61,622 nucleotides of DNA, taken from the NCBI GenBank assembly GCA_026391315.1, contig JAPLDT010000010.1, forward strand, positions 1 to 61,622, given 5' to 3'. Shown piece by piece: positions 9,128-18,298 of the stretch. The first letter of the stretch is position 1; every line of letters begins with the position of its first letter. The stretch is from Bacteroidia bacterium. GTDB taxonomy: Bacteria > Bacteroidota > Bacteroidia > Bacteroidales > Prolixibacteraceae. A model generated the notes under the pieces. It saw nothing but the letters and a program-made list of their open reading frames with translations, was not told the origin of the DNA and ran no database searches. Both the position numbers and the translations under genes were made by a program.

Positions 9128-11851
9128 TCACTGGCTAAATGAAACAGGTGTTGCCCCTTTGCCTGCCAGGTTCTGGCCAACTTCCAATGCCTGCACGAAA
9201 GCTTCTCCGTTGTTCGTCGAATTACCTTTAGGAAAAGGCAAGCCTCTGAAACGAATCTGAATCATCCCGTTGCGCGGAACGATATTTTTAAAGACCAGGT
9301 CCACCGATTTGTTCGTGCCTTTTGCAGTAGCTATTACATTTAGGTTATGCACGACAGTTTCTTCGTTGATAACAATGTCGAAGCCATTTTGGTGTTGAAT
9401 GGTATCCTGAGTAGCGGCAAACTTAAGACGTACTCCATATTTTCCAGGCCCAACGGTGACATTCACCCAAAAATCACTGGCATGATAACCGTATCGATAC
9501 AATTCCGGATCGGGAGTGCCTGAAATCGTGTTTTTGGTTTCATTCATCCAACATTGCACAACATTGTCGCCTCTCGCCGTGGCGAGACGAGTAACTACTT
9601 CTGTGGCCGGTCTCCACAAATGGCCATGGGCATCCTTGTAATCCTGACGTTTTGTATAGCCCAAAATCATACGTTGCGGTTCGGTGGGACCCGTTCCTGA
9701 TGGAAAATTATGAATATCAGCCTCCGATGAAAAATGAATGGCATCAATATTAATCCTTCTGCCTTGAGAATATGGATTACCTGCTCCCCGTGCAATAATT
9801 TTCAAAGTATGTTCTCCAGGTTCCAAACCATTTTTGTAATAGAGTATTTGCTGTCCGCGTGAGGAAGGATTCCAGAAATCAATAAATACAATTTGCTTTA
9901 TTCCGTCAATAAATACGTCTGCCTGTCCGCCAAATTGATCAGCACGGCCAATTACCCTAATTTGATTGCCTTGAAATACGGCAGTAACTGAGGCATCTTT
10001 GGTGTCTGTCAAATGAATGGAGCCCGACCTGGAAGAAGCATCCTTTTCCTGTGTCCATGCACCATCAAACTGCAATTCAGTATTTTTAAGCTCAGTTTGC
10101 GGATCAGATCCGCTTACAATTATTCTTTTCCTGCCATCGTGGCGAATACTGACGATGGCATCGCCGTTAGGAAGTTTCCTGATGACATAACCATTTCTTT
10201 TTAAGTTTCGTCGAAGTGGCAGTTTCCCTCCATCGCCTGAGATTTTTGCTGGCACATAAGATAATCGGAAAATATCTACTGTTTCGGGTGGTGAATTGAA
10301 AGTAGAGTAGGTAATAGTTCCATTACCATAAACAATAGAATCAACTACCACATTGGTTCGGACGAGATGGTTTTCACGGCTGGCGCCTAATTCTTCGGGT
10401 AACCACCCAATCGCTTGCTGCACCCATAGCAATGGCCAGGGATGCGCGATATTCAACCACCCCGAATTGACGAGAACCCCGCCATCAATATTATCCTCAC
10501 TTACTCCGTTTTCATGGACGTCATAGGTTTGTAAAATCATCTGACGATACCCAAGTTCCCGCATCAAGGCATCATCTGCCACCTCGCCGTATTGTGCCAT
10601 AACTGCTCCAACCATCAATGGCGCATACCATAACGAACGGCCACAGCAACTACTGGATTCCGGGTATGCCCATGCACCGTTGAATACATCTCCACCAGAT
10701 TTTGGATCGGCACTGCTGTGATTCAGAAATAATGTAAGAATATTACGGGCATCATTGCGCCAGTTTGGAAACTGCTCTTTGTGTTTGATGAGATAACTGG
10801 CTACATCGGCTGTAGTCGAGCAATTTTGCGTCTCATTTAGCCAATCCCAGAAAAAATGTCCCCATGTATTATCAACCGTCCATCGTGGCAGTAATTGATC
10901 GCGCAAATAACGGATGCCGGCATCACGCGCAGTCACAATTTCCTGATTTTTACCGGAGTACCCCAACCGAATTAATTCATCCAGGAAGGACAAGATCATT
11001 GTAACACCTCCTGTTTGAAGATTGCTCCTTGGATCGCCTTTGTATCGGGCACCCACAGAAACAGCATAACGGGTCCAGGGTGCGGTGTTGGGATCCATGT
11101 TGCATTTTTCAGCAAATAAGTCCCCCCAATGTTTGGCAGCATCTAACCATCGTTGATTTTTATTGACCTGATACCCATGAAGGAGTGCTTCTCCCATTCC
11201 GGCACAAATGTCGAGTTGAATCATTCCGTTCGGATCAGCTTTTCCGTAAGCCTTGCCCTTTGTGGGTACACTAATGGGGAAGTTCGGCCAGGAATGGTCT
11301 GCAGGCGTCAAACAATAATCGAGCAGATAGTTTCCCATATATGTGAATTGAGCGATAGCTGCCGGATCTCCGGAGTAACGGTAATAATCAACCATGCCCC
11401 TTAGCACACTCGTGGAGCGTTGTCCAAGATCGCCGTTACTCCAATCGCCAAAGTCTTTCGGGGTGATTTTGCCTTCGGATGAAATCTCCCAATTGCTTGT
11501 AAATAAATAATCAGGAGCTGAAATCACCGCGTTTTTGAGGGTAGTCCAAGGATAACGTTTCAACGTTTCTGCGGCTATGCGGATGCGGTAATCGCATTGT
11601 CCATTCGGTTGATGATACCAGGGTGCAATAACGCCATAACGATCTAAAACAGCGTCATGTCCATAGTAATGAGTTAGTTTTAAGGAGTCTGGTTTCGACT
11701 TTCCAGGCAACTCCTGTGAGTAACCCATCAACTGGGTCACCATCAACAAACCTCCAAGGCAGAATGAACGCATAAACAAACGCGTTATTAGGGTACTCAC
11801 TCCATTGGAGTTGGATAAACCATTTTTCTTGCCGTGTTCGAGTGTAGACAT
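9128..11851 (-). CDS. Exported sugar-active protein: six-hairpin glycosidase-like with two beta domains
   Basis: About 907 aa from the chosen ATG at 11851, which has AGGA just upstream and is followed by a plausible signal peptide (LITRLFMRSFCLGGLL to GYSQ). An ATG 45 nt earlier would put a charged stretch before the signal. Residues ~50-500 look like an alpha/alpha toroid of the six-hairpin glycosidase type, rich in aromatic residues and with the conserved-looking DYYRYSGDPAAIAQ and ESSSCCGRSLWYAP. Residues ~590-710 resemble a galactose-binding-like module, and the last ~150 residues a malectin-like domain. Substrate and catalytic acid cannot be named. It begins an operon with the adjacent Tat oxidoreductase gene. 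Confidence 0.6.
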   Translation of the reverse strand: MSTLEHGKKNGLSNSNGVSTLITRLFMRSFCLGGLLMVTQLMGYSQELPGKSKPDSLKLTHYYGHDAVLDRYGVIAPWYHQPNGQCDYRIRIAAETLKRYPWTTLKNAVISAPDYLFTSNWEISSEGKITPKDFGDWSNGDLGQRSTSVLRGMVDYYRYSGDPAAIAQFTYMGNYLLDYCLTPADHSWPNFPISVPTKGKAYGKADPNGMIQLDICAGMGEALLHGYQVNKNQRWLDAAKHWGDLFAEKCNMDPNTAPWTRYAVSVGARYKGDPRSNLQTGGVTMILSFLDELIRLGYSGKNQEIVTARDAGIRYLRDQLLPRWTVDNTWGHFFWDWLNETQNCSTTADVASYLIKHKEQFPNWRNDARNILTLFLNHSSADPKSGGDVFNGAWAYPESSSCCGRSLWYAPLMVGAVMAQYGEVADDALMRELGYRQMILQTYDVHENGVSEDNIDGGVLVNSGWLNIAHPWPLLWVQQAIGWLPEELGASRENHLVRTNVVVDSIVYGNGTITYSTFNSPPETVDIFRLSYVPAKISGDGGKLPLRRNLKRNGYVIRKLPNGDAIVSIRHDGRKRIIVSGSDPQTELKNTELQFDGAWTQEKDASSRSGSIHLTDTKDASVTAVFQGNQIRVIGRADQFGGQADVFIDGIKQIVFIDFWNPSSRGQQILYYKNGLEPGEHTLKIIARGAGNPYSQGRRINIDAIHFSSEADIHNFPSGTGPTEPQRMILGYTKRQDYKDAHGHLWRPATEVVTRLATARGDNVVQCWMNETKNTISGTPDPELYRYGYHASDFWVNVTVGPGKYGVRLKFAATQDTIQHQNGFDIVINEETVVHNLNVIATAKGTNKSVDLVFKNIVPRNGMIQIRFRGLPFPKGNSTNNGEAFVQALEVGQNLAGKGATPVSFSQ

Positions 11852-12110
11852 AATCCTATTTAATTTTTCTATATTTATAGTAAGACGTATTTTCATAGGC
11901 CATACCCTACATCACTTTTAAATTATTTTAAAGGAATGGTAAATAAATTGCAACCTCATTTAAACAGCCTATCTTTATAAGGAAGAACTAATTGACCAGA
12001 AACACTAAAATGAAGGTTGAAAATGCAGTGAGTGTCCAATTTTTGTGCTTGATGATTCTGTTCTCGATTTAGATTTCGTATTTTGTCCCACTTATTTGAA
12101 AAGGCACAAA

Positions 12111-15100
12111 TTGGAACTCACAGATTTTCTGCATTTATACCGCACTCATCCATCCCTGATCGGATTAAAAGAATCACTGACCTCATCCGGAGCAAAAAAA
12201 ATCTCAGTTTCGGGTCTATCAGGATCATCCACAACTGTAGCCTTTTCGGTACTGAGAGAAATGGTATCCTACCAGTCCCTTTTCATCCTTCCCGACCGCG
12301 AAGAGGCAGCCTTTTTTTTCGATGACCTACAGGTACTTGGCCGTGAGAACGAGTTGCTGTTTTTCCCGTCATCATACAAACGAAACATCTGGCATGACCA
12401 CATCGACAATGAAAATATCATTCTTCGTACCGATGTATTAAATAAGTTATCCGTTAAGGAGAAAAACTACCTGGTAGTAACCTATCCTGAAGCAATTATG
12501 GAGATGGTAGTCTCTGAAACCGGACTTCAGAAGCACACCCTTCATGTCAAAACCGGTGAAAAGCTTTCAATCCCTTTCATCAATGAACTCCTGTACGAAT
12601 ACGGTTTTGAAAGGGTCGAATTTGTTTTTGAGCCGGGACAGTACTCCATCCGGGGATCCATTGTCGATATATTCTCCTATTCGAATGAAGATCCATACCG
12701 CATCGATTTCTTCGGAGATGTGGTTGATACCATACGTTCTTTCGATATCGAAGACCAAATCTCCAAAGTCCCCTACAACAATATCTCCATCATACCAAAT
12801 ATTCAGGATGGTTTGCCTGAAGAGCAGAAGGTCTCATTCTTTGAATTTCTCGATACCAAAACCTACCTGGTTTCGAGAGACTTTGACCATCTGACCAGCC
12901 ATATTGGAGAATTAAGCTTTACTGCTACCCAGACACGGGGAGATAGTGAAGAAAAGGTAAAGGGTGAATTTCTCTCAGCCGAAAGTTTTAAAAGCTACCT
13001 GAAGAAATTTCACCTTGTAGAATTGAAATCAGGCAAAAAAACCGGAGGTTTATCTGTCGACTTCCACACTGCTCCCCAACCTGTTTTCAACAAGAATTTC
13101 GATCTTTTGGGAGCTAACTTAAAGGAGAACAGACACAAAGGATACCATAACCTGATTCTATCTTCAAGTTCAAAACAGATCGATAGGTTACATGCCATTT
13201 TTGACGACAAAGGTGATCCGCAGAAGCTTGATTCACTGCCATTTGCCTTGCAGGAAGGCTTCATAGATCACGACCTTAAGATCTGCTGTTACAACGACCA
13301 TCAAATCTTTGAACGTTATCACAGGTACAAACTTCGAACCAAAAAGCCTTCACATCAGGCCATTACGCTCAAAGAGCTGAGCAAACTCCAGGTAGGCGAT
13401 TATGTCGTTCATACAGACCACGGGATTGGAAAATTTGCCGGATTGGTACGTACCGAGGTGAATGGAAATGTTCAGGAGGCGGTAAGACTCTCCTACCGGG
13501 ATAACGACTCGCTGCTGGTGAGCATCCATTCGCTTCACCGAATCTCCAAATACAAAGGGAAAGAGGGACAGGAACCTGCCATCCACAAGTTGGGTACGGC
13601 TGCATGGCAGAACATGAAGAACAAAACCAAGAGCAAGGTAAAAGATATTGCACGTGAGCTGATTGCCCTCTATGCTGCCAGAAAAATGGAGAAAGGTTAT
13701 GCCTATATGGCGGATACTTACCTCCAGCAGGAGCTGGAAGCCAGTTTTATTTACGAGGACACGCCCGATCAGATCAAGGCAACCATCTCTGTGAAGGAGG
13801 ATATGGAGCGGTTGATGCCCATGGACCGGCTGATTTGCGGCGATGTAGGTTTCGGTAAAACGGAGATAGCGGTACGTGCTGCGTTTAAAGCGGTAACCGA
13901 TAGCAAGCAGGTTGCCATTCTGGTACCTACCACCATTCTGGCTTTGCAGCACTTCAAAACCTTTAGGGAGAGGCTAAAGGATTTTCCATGTAATGTAGAA
14001 TACATCAGCAGATTGCGCCATTCGGCTGATGTAAAAAGGGTAATACATGACCTTTCAACCGGAAAGGTGGATATCCTCATTGGCACCCACAAGATGATTG
14101 GCAAGGATGTCAAATTCAAGGATCTGGGATTGCTGATAGTCGATGAAGAACAGCGATTTGGCGTTTCGGTCAAGGAAAAATTAAAGCAACTAAAAATCAA
14201 TGTGGATACTTTGACCCTAACAGCTACGCCGATTCCACGTACACTTCAGTTTTCGCTAATGGGTGCACGGGACCTTTCCATCATCAGCACTCCCCCACCC
14301 AATCGCTATCCAATTTCTACCGAGGTCCATTCTTTCGATGAGGAGGTAATCAGGGAAGCCATTACCTACGAGGTATCCAGGGGTGGTCAGGTGTTTTTCA
14401 TCAACAACAGGGTCAACAACATCTATGAACTCGAACGCCTGATTCACAAGCTATGTCCGGGTGTCAGAACCATCGTTGGTCATGGTCAGATGGAAGGTGA
14501 TAAGCTGGAAAAAGTAATGTTCGATTTTATCAACGGCGATTTTGATGTTTTAATTGCTACTACCATCATTGAATCAGGGCTGGATATTCCAAATACCAAT
14601 ACCATTCTGATCAACAATGCGCAAAACTTCGGATTGAGTGAACTTCATCAGTTACGGGGTCGCGTTGGAAGATCAAATAAAAAAGCCTATTGCTATCTGT
14701 TGACGCCGCCTCTTGAGGCAATGACACTTGAAGCCAGGCGAAGGTTACAGGCCATAGAGGAGTTTTCGGATATTGGCAGTGGATTTAGTTTGGCCATGCA
14801 GGATCTTGACATCCGCGGAGCGGGTAACCTTCTGGGAGGCGAACAGAGTGGATTCATCGCGGATATTGGCTTCGAAGCCTACCAGCGAATTCTGAACGAA
14901 GCGATGGAAGAGCTTAGAAATGATGAATTCCAGGGTGTTTTTGAAGAACAGGAGATCAAAGACCAGCAGAACGCTTTCCTGCAAACATCTTTTATCAGGG
15001 ATTGTAGCGTTGATACCGATCTGGAGCTCCTCTTCCCCGATGATTATGTTTCCAGCATCCCCGAACGGGTTTTACTCTACCGCGAGTTGGATGACCTGAA

Positions 15101-15479
15101 AGGTGAAGAGACACTCAAATTATTCGAAAAGACACTATTGGATCGGTTTGGTCAGATTCCAAAACAGGCAATGGAACTGCTCGATGTGGTAAGGTTGCGA
15201 TGGTTGGCCATTGCCCTGAACATGGAAAAGCTGATTATCAAAGACAAAAAAATGATTTGCTATTTACCTTCTGATCAGAGTTCCAAATACTATTATTCAA
15301 AAGAATTCGCAGGGTTGATGCAATGGATCAGTAAGAATCCAGCCCAATGCAAAGTCAAAGAAAACAAAGGAAAACTTGCAGTGATTCTGGAGCGAATTGA
15401 GTCCATTCGCGATGCATTATCCATCCTGCAGGCAATTTCCCTCTATTTAAACCTGAAAAGAGAACAGGAATCAGCATGA
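12111..15479 (+). CDS. mfd: Transcription-repair coupling factor Mfd
   Basis: ATP-driven translocase that removes stalled RNA polymerase and recruits UvrA. It has a UvrB-like N-terminal half, the polymerase-interaction domain beginning LQVGDYVVHTDHGIGKF, the helicase core with Walker A GDVGFGKTEIAV, Walker B VDEEQRFGV and LTATPIPRTLQFSLMGARDL, the TRG region DLDIRGAGNLLGGEQSG, and a C-terminal TRCF domain. The frame is open from a GTG at 12045 (1144 aa), but the family-like N-terminus ELTDFLHLYRTHPSL favours TTG at 12111 behind AAAAGG, giving 1122 aa; a promoter-like stretch also lies inside the longer version. The next gene overlaps its stop by 4 nt. Confidence 0.92.
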   Translation: MELTDFLHLYRTHPSLIGLKESLTSSGAKKISVSGLSGSSTTVAFSVLREMVSYQSLFILPDREEAAFFFDDLQVLGRENELLFFPSSYKRNIWHDHIDNENIILRTDVLNKLSVKEKNYLVVTYPEAIMEMVVSETGLQKHTLHVKTGEKLSIPFINELLYEYGFERVEFVFEPGQYSIRGSIVDIFSYSNEDPYRIDFFGDVVDTIRSFDIEDQISKVPYNNISIIPNIQDGLPEEQKVSFFEFLDTKTYLVSRDFDHLTSHIGELSFTATQTRGDSEEKVKGEFLSAESFKSYLKKFHLVELKSGKKTGGLSVDFHTAPQPVFNKNFDLLGANLKENRHKGYHNLILSSSSKQIDRLHAIFDDKGDPQKLDSLPFALQEGFIDHDLKICCYNDHQIFERYHRYKLRTKKPSHQAITLKELSKLQVGDYVVHTDHGIGKFAGLVRTEVNGNVQEAVRLSYRDNDSLLVSIHSLHRISKYKGKEGQEPAIHKLGTAAWQNMKNKTKSKVKDIARELIALYAARKMEKGYAYMADTYLQQELEASFIYEDTPDQIKATISVKEDMERLMPMDRLICGDVGFGKTEIAVRAAFKAVTDSKQVAILVPTTILALQHFKTFRERLKDFPCNVEYISRLRHSADVKRVIHDLSTGKVDILIGTHKMIGKDVKFKDLGLLIVDEEQRFGVSVKEKLKQLKINVDTLTLTATPIPRTLQFSLMGARDLSIISTPPPNRYPISTEVHSFDEEVIREAITYEVSRGGQVFFINNRVNNIYELERLIHKLCPGVRTIVGHGQMEGDKLEKVMFDFINGDFDVLIATTIIESGLDIPNTNTILINNAQNFGLSELHQLRGRVGRSNKKAYCYLLTPPLEAMTLEARRRLQAIEEFSDIGSGFSLAMQDLDIRGAGNLLGGEQSGFIADIGFEAYQRILNEAMEELRNDEFQGVFEEQEIKDQQNAFLQTSFIRDCSVDTDLELLFPDDYVSSIPERVLLYRELDDLKGEETLKLFEKTLLDRFGQIPKQAMELLDVVRLRWLAIALNMEKLIIKDKKMICYLPSDQSSKYYYSKEFAGLMQWISKNPAQCKVKENKGKLAVILERIESIRDALSILQAISLYLNLKREQESA

Positions 15480-16123
15480 GATATGCCAACCTAACCAAAG
15501 TCTCTTTGCGGAGAAGAATGACTCTCCTCAATATTCTCTTTCTCAGTGTCTTTTGTAGTCAGCTCAGCGCCCAGACATCACGCCAGATTTTGCAAGCGCA
15601 TCATGAGCAAATTCCCAAAGATTCGCTGCGAAAAGCGCAACAAGGAACAGTTATGGATTCCATGCTTCATTTTGATTTTCTACCCATTGAAATAAGGGGT
15701 GAATACATTTATAACTCCAGACGGCAGGAAAAAAAGTACCACCAGCTGTGTGAAAATATCAAACGGACTTACCCCCTTTCGCAAATAGTTGCGAGAGAAG
15801 TTAAATTGGTTAATGCCGAGCTGGATTCCATCTACCGGACAAAAGCCAAGGAAAAGGCCTACCTTAAATGGTATGAAAAATATGTTTACCAAACCTATAT
15901 TGACACACTTAAATCATTAAATATATGTCAAATAAGACTTTTTATTAAACTAATTGGCAGAGAAACCGGAAATTCTCCTTACAAATTAATAAAGAAGTAC
16001 CGGGGTGGTCTGGATGCTTTCCTTTGGCAACTTGCTGCCAATTCGATGATACTAAATCTCAAAAGTGAATACGACCCCGCAGAGGAAGCCATGATTGAGG
16101 ATATTATCGCTAAATTTTACTGA
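15476..16123 (+). CDS. DUF4294 family protein
   Basis: A 215-aa protein whose ATG overlaps the mfd stop codon (ATGA), implying translational coupling. A hydrophobic segment near residues 15-32 ending in SAQ looks like a signal peptide. The conserved Bacteroidota DUF4294 core follows, with EIRGEYIYNSRRQEKKYHQL and, near the end, FIKLIGRETGNSPYKLIKKY. The C-terminal part is charged and helical. The family has no assigned function that I know of; the coupling to mfd does not by itself prove a role in repair, since the protein seems to be exported. Confidence 0.75.
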   Translation: MRYANLTKVSLRRRMTLLNILFLSVFCSQLSAQTSRQILQAHHEQIPKDSLRKAQQGTVMDSMLHFDFLPIEIRGEYIYNSRRQEKKYHQLCENIKRTYPLSQIVAREVKLVNAELDSIYRTKAKEKAYLKWYEKYVYQTYIDTLKSLNICQIRLFIKLIGRETGNSPYKLIKKYRGGLDAFLWQLAANSMILNLKSEYDPAEEAMIEDIIAKFY

Positions 16124-16225
16124 TTTAGTTACTTTTTTTCTAATTTTGACGTAAAAATTGTGTATGTATCTCATCTTTGATGCCGATCAACAAAGAAAAA
16201 TCCTGTCACCCTTAAAGTTTTAGCT

Positions 16226-18214
16226 GTGATAAATCTCAACCGCAAATTACAAAGTCAAAATCCAATCTTTGACCATTCATTGGATCATTTGCCTACCAAT
16301 CTCACCCATCGGGATGTGCTCACCAAATACGAAAAAATTCCGACGTTTATTTATCAGGAGAGCTCAGATGCATCTTATGAAATAGCCAGAGAGGTTGCTG
16401 AGTTGATCCGCTCCAAGCAGGAAAAGGGTGAAAAGTGCATACTGGGTCTGCCAACAGGTTCAACCCAGTTAGGAATATATGCGGAGCTGGTAAGAATACA
16501 CAAAGAAGAGGGGCTGAGTTTTCGGCATGTGATTACTTTTAACCTGGATGAATATTATCCACTTTCCTCCCACTCCATCCACAGTTACCATCATTACATG
16601 CGGTTGCACTTCTTTAACCATGTAGATATTTTGCCCGAAAATATCCATATCCCGGATGGAACCATTTTACTGGAAGAGGTGCATGATTTTTGCCGTAATT
16701 ATGAAGCAAAGATTGAAAAGGCCGGTGGAATAGACCTATTACTTTTGGGGATCGGCCGTAGTGGTCACATTGGTTTCAATGAACCTGGCTCAGGTAGAAA
16801 CACCAAAACCCGTATTATCACACTTGACCCTGTTACCCGGCAGGAAGAAGCAATACAATTCAGGGGTTTTATGAATGTTCCGCGTAGTGCCATCACCATT
16901 GGAATATCAACCATCCTGAATGCCAAGAAAATAATCCTTGCCGCTTTTGGTGAAACAAAGGCAAAAGTGATCAAACAGATGGTGGAAGATGAACCCAATA
17001 ATCTGGTACCTGCCTCCTACATTCAATTTCATTCAAATGCCAAGGTCATTCTTGACAGTGGTTCAGCCTTGCATCTGATCAGGATGAAAACCCCATGGCT
17101 GCTAGACAGTATGGACTGGTCGGAAGACCTTCTGATCCGCAAGGCGGTTTTGTGGTTGTGTTCAAAAACCGGCAAACCGCTCTTGAAATTGACTGGCAAA
17201 GATTATAATGACTATGGCCTAAGCGATCTTCTGGCAACAGTAGGTTCTGCCTATAAAATCAATATCAAGGTTTTCAACGACTTGCAACATACCATTACCG
17301 GATGGCCCGGAGGCAAACCGGATGTAGATGACACATTTCGTCCTGAAAGGGCTGAACCTGCAAGAAAAAAGGTAGTCATCTTCAGCCCTCATCCAGATGA
17401 TGATGTTATCTCTATGGGTGGTACCTTGCTACGTTTGATCGAACAAGGACATGATGTCCATGTTGCCTACCAGGTTTCAGGAAATTTTGCCGTATCAGAT
17501 GAATACGTGACCCGTTATCTCGATTTTCATCAGGAATACATCGAATTCTATGACAAAGAAAATCCAGTGGCGCAACTTCAGCAGGAAAAGATCCTCGACT
17601 TCATCAAAAATAAAAAGGACAACGATGTTGACCTCCCTGACTTAAGAAAAGTTAAGAGTTTGATCAGGAGGATGGAAGCCAGATCAGCACTTAGATATTT
17701 TGGTCTAAAAAATGAGAACATCCATTTTCTCGACCTTCCTTTCTATGAGACCGGACTCAAGTCGAAAGCTCCTATCGGTGAACAGGATGTTCAGATTATC
17801 ATGAATCTTGTGGAGAATATTCAGCCGCATCAAATATTCGCTGCCGGCGATCTATCGGATCCGCACGGTACTCACAGGGTATGTCTTGATGCCATTTTTA
17901 TCGCATTGGAGCATCTTAAAACCCATGCCTGGATGAACGATTGCTGGGTATGGTTGTACAGAGGAGCCTGGGCAGAATGGGATGCCGACCAGATTGAAAT
18001 GGCAGTTCCTATCAGTCCTATCGAACTGTCGAGAAAAAGAGAGGCAATTTTGCGCCACCAATCACAAAAAGAGGGCGCCATGTTTATGGGTGAGGACGAG
18101 CGAGAATTCTGGCAAAGAGCCGAAGAGAGAAACCGCTCAACTGCAAGTCTTTACGATGCTCTTGGTATGGCAGAGTACGAGGCCATGGAAGCTTTTGTTA
18201 AATATTATCCTTGA
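16226..18214 (+). CDS. nagB: Glucosamine-6-phosphate deaminase fused to a PIG-L/LmbE domain
   Basis: 662 aa, more than twice a plain NagB. Residues ~40-300 are the deaminase, which turns glucosamine-6-phosphate into fructose-6-phosphate and ammonia: LGLPTGSTQLGIYAEL, FNLDEYYPL and LLLGIGRSGHIGFNEPGS are its hallmarks. Residues ~370-660 are a PIG-L type N-acetylglucosamine deacetylase-like domain with the zinc motif FSPHPDDDVISMGG and the later DPHGTH. The pair would suit consecutive deacetylation and deamination of amino sugars, which is inference. This fusion is known in Bacteroidota. The start is GTG at 16226. A hairpin terminator follows. A second deacetylase substrate is possible. Confidence 0.85.
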   Translation: MINLNRKLQSQNPIFDHSLDHLPTNLTHRDVLTKYEKIPTFIYQESSDASYEIAREVAELIRSKQEKGEKCILGLPTGSTQLGIYAELVRIHKEEGLSFRHVITFNLDEYYPLSSHSIHSYHHYMRLHFFNHVDILPENIHIPDGTILLEEVHDFCRNYEAKIEKAGGIDLLLLGIGRSGHIGFNEPGSGRNTKTRIITLDPVTRQEEAIQFRGFMNVPRSAITIGISTILNAKKIILAAFGETKAKVIKQMVEDEPNNLVPASYIQFHSNAKVILDSGSALHLIRMKTPWLLDSMDWSEDLLIRKAVLWLCSKTGKPLLKLTGKDYNDYGLSDLLATVGSAYKINIKVFNDLQHTITGWPGGKPDVDDTFRPERAEPARKKVVIFSPHPDDDVISMGGTLLRLIEQGHDVHVAYQVSGNFAVSDEYVTRYLDFHQEYIEFYDKENPVAQLQQEKILDFIKNKKDNDVDLPDLRKVKSLIRRMEARSALRYFGLKNENIHFLDLPFYETGLKSKAPIGEQDVQIIMNLVENIQPHQIFAAGDLSDPHGTHRVCLDAIFIALEHLKTHAWMNDCWVWLYRGAWAEWDADQIEMAVPISPIELSRKREAILRHQSQKEGAMFMGEDEREFWQRAEERNRSTASLYDALGMAEYEAMEAFVKYYP

Positions 18215-18235
18215 TTGATATTACACTTTAATCTT

Positions 18236-18275
18236 AAAGAATGACCTCTCAATCAATTGACTGGTCATTCTTTTT
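18236..18275 (+). terminator. Rho-independent terminator after nagB
   Basis: Arms AAAGAATGACC (18236-18246) and GGTCATTCTTT (18263-18273) with a 16-nt loop, followed by further T residues. It separates the deaminase gene from the next rightward gene. Confidence 0.65.
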
Positions 18276-18298
18276 AATTGTCAGATAAGAATAAAACT

